A DNA stretch of 18,303 nt from Zygnema cylindricum. Lineage: Eukaryota > Streptophyta > Zygnematophyceae > Zygnematales > Zygnemataceae. Shown one piece after another: positions 16,278 through 18,303 of this stretch. The DNA lies in contig JBBHKE010000190.1 of NCBI GenBank assembly GCA_037447655.1, positions 685,559-703,861 on the forward strand, written 5' to 3'. Under the pieces are notes generated by a model. The model did no database searches. It saw only the letters and a list, made by a program, of their open reading frames with translations, and was not told the origin of the DNA. The position numbers were made by a program, and so were the translations under genes. Within the stretch, counting starts at the first letter, position 1; every line of letters starts with the position of its first letter.

Positions 16278-16396
16278 TTTCGTATTTTCGTAGGTTCTGC
16301 CTTGATTTTCCTTTTTGTTTATTCCCTCGTCATGTGGTTTTTTCAGTTTTCGCAATGCTACTTCCTTTTGTTCCTATGGACTCAGATGGTTTAATG
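16278..16396 (+). repeat. Second copy of LINE 3'-UTR-like segment
   Basis: Closely similar to 14822-14934: TTTCGTATTTTCG, CTGCCTTGATTTTCC, TTTTTGTTTATTCCC, CGCAATGCTACTTCC and TATGGACTCAGATGGTTTA. It diverges after GATGGTTTA, losing the CCATCGCG half of the palindrome. Confidence 0.65.
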
Positions 16397-16399
16397 CTT

Positions 16400-17049
16400 T
16401 TTTTCGTTACCTATTGCCAATACTGCATTGTGTAAGCTCTCTGTAAATGACTTCGACTTCCTAAACTGCGTGCGATTGTAATGAATTCATCTTTGACCAG
16501 TAGACCAACAACCTAATTTTATCTCTGGTTGCTTCGAAGTTGTTGATCCAACAAAATAAAAGTGTGTTTAATTTTACTAATAATGGCAATAGAGGGCGAG
16601 TAACATTATCTTTGATTAAATAAGACGGACTTACAACTTTGATTTACGATTGATAAGAAAGTGGTACAACTGTTATCAAGCGAGCATATCAACATAGCAT
16701 GTGGTATACTCCTTTCCCATGTGTACCATCTTTACATCAAGTTCTTGCAATCACTCTTCTTGCTTTAAAACAGACGACATATCAACCAACATGTCGCTAA
16801 ACTCAAGAGCGTCATATTTCCTGTACGCCTTGGTGAACCTAACAACCTTTTGAGTTGGTTGGCGTTGGTACGGTGAAGGGTGTCCTATATCTTGTATGCC
16901 TCAACAAATCCAAATAGCTTTTGTAACTAGTTCCCACTAAGGCACCATCCTTTGTTTTAGTTTTTTTTTTCTCTTCTTGTTTTTTCTCATCCTTTGTAAA
17001 TATTGTATATATGAGGTTTGTCGAACTAGTTTCAGTTTCAGTGAAATGA
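16400..17049. other. AT-rich span without recognisable gene
   Basis: No protein-like frame, splice pair or repeat was recognised. Stops are frequent on both strands. Confidence 0.4.
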
Positions 17050-17077
17050 GGGGGGAGAGATAGGGAGGGGGAGGGGG
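17050..17077 (+). other. G-quadruplex motif
   Basis: Four G-runs (six, three, five and five G) are separated by loops of 7, 1 and 1 bases on the plus strand. This meets the canonical G4 rule. It sits in a short purine-rich patch, 17050-17096, in otherwise AT-rich DNA. Confidence 0.75.
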
Positions 17078-17099
17078 AGAAGGAGTATAAGGGGACGAT

Positions 17100-18303
17100 A
17101 ACTTGGCTTCAAGATGTGCTTCATTTGGAATTTAAAATTTGAGTTTTTTTATTGTTGGAATTTCTTCTTCCCTTTTTTATCCCTTAACAAATGGTACTAA
17201 AGAAAGTATAGCTCAGACTGGAATACATTTTCTTTTTTTTCTTTTCTAATGTGGTTAATAAAGAATGTTGAATGAAAATATCTTATTTTAATTTGAGTTT
17301 CTTTGAAATGTATTATTTTGTAACGGTATTTTAATTGGTATGGGCTTGATAACTGAATATTCCTTACTTTTTTTTTTTTTTTAAGTCATTGCAAAAAGGT
17401 TTTGTGATTGAATCTCTTCAGACTGTCTATTTCAAAATAAAGTTTTTTTAATAAAGTTATAAATAAAGTCTTGTCTGGTAACGCGAGTGCTCGCCTGAGT
17501 GACAATTGTCTCTTTTGTTATTTTAAGAATCTGTAAATCTCTCCGCCGTTGTATTCATTTCTGATTCATTTTTGTTTTTTATTTTTTATTTTTTTGGGAA
17601 TCTTCTGACTGATTTCTCTGTATTCCATATATATTGTAAAAGTTTAGTATTGATTTTTTTTTTTTCGATCTGATTGACCAACATAACAAGGATGGCTTAC
17701 TTTTGCAAAAACCTTCTCACATTTTGATGAATGACTTTCGGTGAATTAAAAAGATGTTTTGATTTGATTTGATTCCATTAACATAAGAAAAATGTGCCAA
17801 ATATTAATATGTCAAACAAGTGTTTAATTTGCACAAACAACGACAAAATCTCGGGACTTTTCTGTGGCATTTAGTGAGAAAGGACATGCCCTCGGCAAAA
17901 ATAATATTGGATTAAAAAAGTGTGCCACATTGACTTGATGAACTTGCGTCGCTGAGAAGCGCCGGGAATGACATCATAAGTCAAGAACGACATAAAATGG
18001 GATGAATACCGTTTCTAAAAACATAAAATATTCAGATATAGACGCACAGCTTGGTGCAAACTCACATATTAGATTCCATTTTGGCATGAGACACATGTCA
18101 CAATTATGGATGGATTTATAACAGAAAAATAAGCATTCACTTTTCTGTTTTTTGCACTTTGGCTCAAATTTTGTGATAAACGTTCGATTTTCTGACATGC
18201 AATGAAACAAAGATCACCAGTTTTTTAAAAAACTTGTATTACAATCTAATACACACACGTATCTTCTAAACCTTATACCTTATTGCACAAAATATAATAT
18301 CAT
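17100..18303. other. AT-rich span without recognisable gene
   Basis: Rich in T-runs. A 78-codon minus-strand frame at 17974-18210 is Cys- and Phe-rich but has no regular cysteine spacing, known motif or splice context, so it is not called. Confidence 0.4.

Overview
The window looks like a nuclear segment of a eukaryote, probably a plant or streptophyte. It is AT-rich and rich in homopolymer T. It has spliceosomal intron signals (GTAAGT or GTGAGT donors, and long T-tracts ending in CAG acceptors), plant telo-box-like AACCCTAA motifs, and several layers of decayed plant-type transposable elements. Nothing resembles a bacterial operon, a tRNA, an rRNA or a CRISPR array. The species cannot be named from the sequence.

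Layout: 1-1290, AT-rich, no gene seen. 1290-1770, G/T-skewed degenerate repeat. 2470-3945, a hAT-like foldback element with inverted arms of about 460 and 500 bp around a 520 bp loop that carries most of a 133-codon minus-strand ORF. 4020-4910, a GC-rich block, a CT microsatellite and one possible exon. 5180-5350, a polypurine tract. 6741-6949, TATCGG-type palindromes ending in a lone hAT-like terminus. About 6970-10980, a nearly full-length but broken non-LTR retrotransposon (LINE) on the minus strand. It encodes, in order, a Pro/Ser-rich leader with a CCHC zinc finger, a linker, a reverse transcriptase, a zinc knuckle and a degenerate restriction-like endonuclease domain. 11486-13583, a candidate spliced plus-strand gene I do not recognise, whose introns hold three related copies of a small inverted-repeat element (MITE). 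14306-16396, a cluster with two LTR-like direct repeats, two plus-strand LINE 3'-UTR-like segments, and between them a second, badly decayed minus-strand copy of the RT. 16400-18303, AT-rich, with one G-quadruplex motif.

Most of the recognisable content is therefore mobile DNA. The LINE copies cannot make an intact protein as written: frame changes lie between the zinc finger and the RT, and three in-frame stops (TAG, TAG, TAA) lie in the otherwise open RT-to-C-terminus frame. The best-supported non-mobile content is the splice-compatible exon pair 12720-12777 and 13470-13583. Exon 1 at 11486-11584 is plausible, and the middle of that gene model is unresolved.
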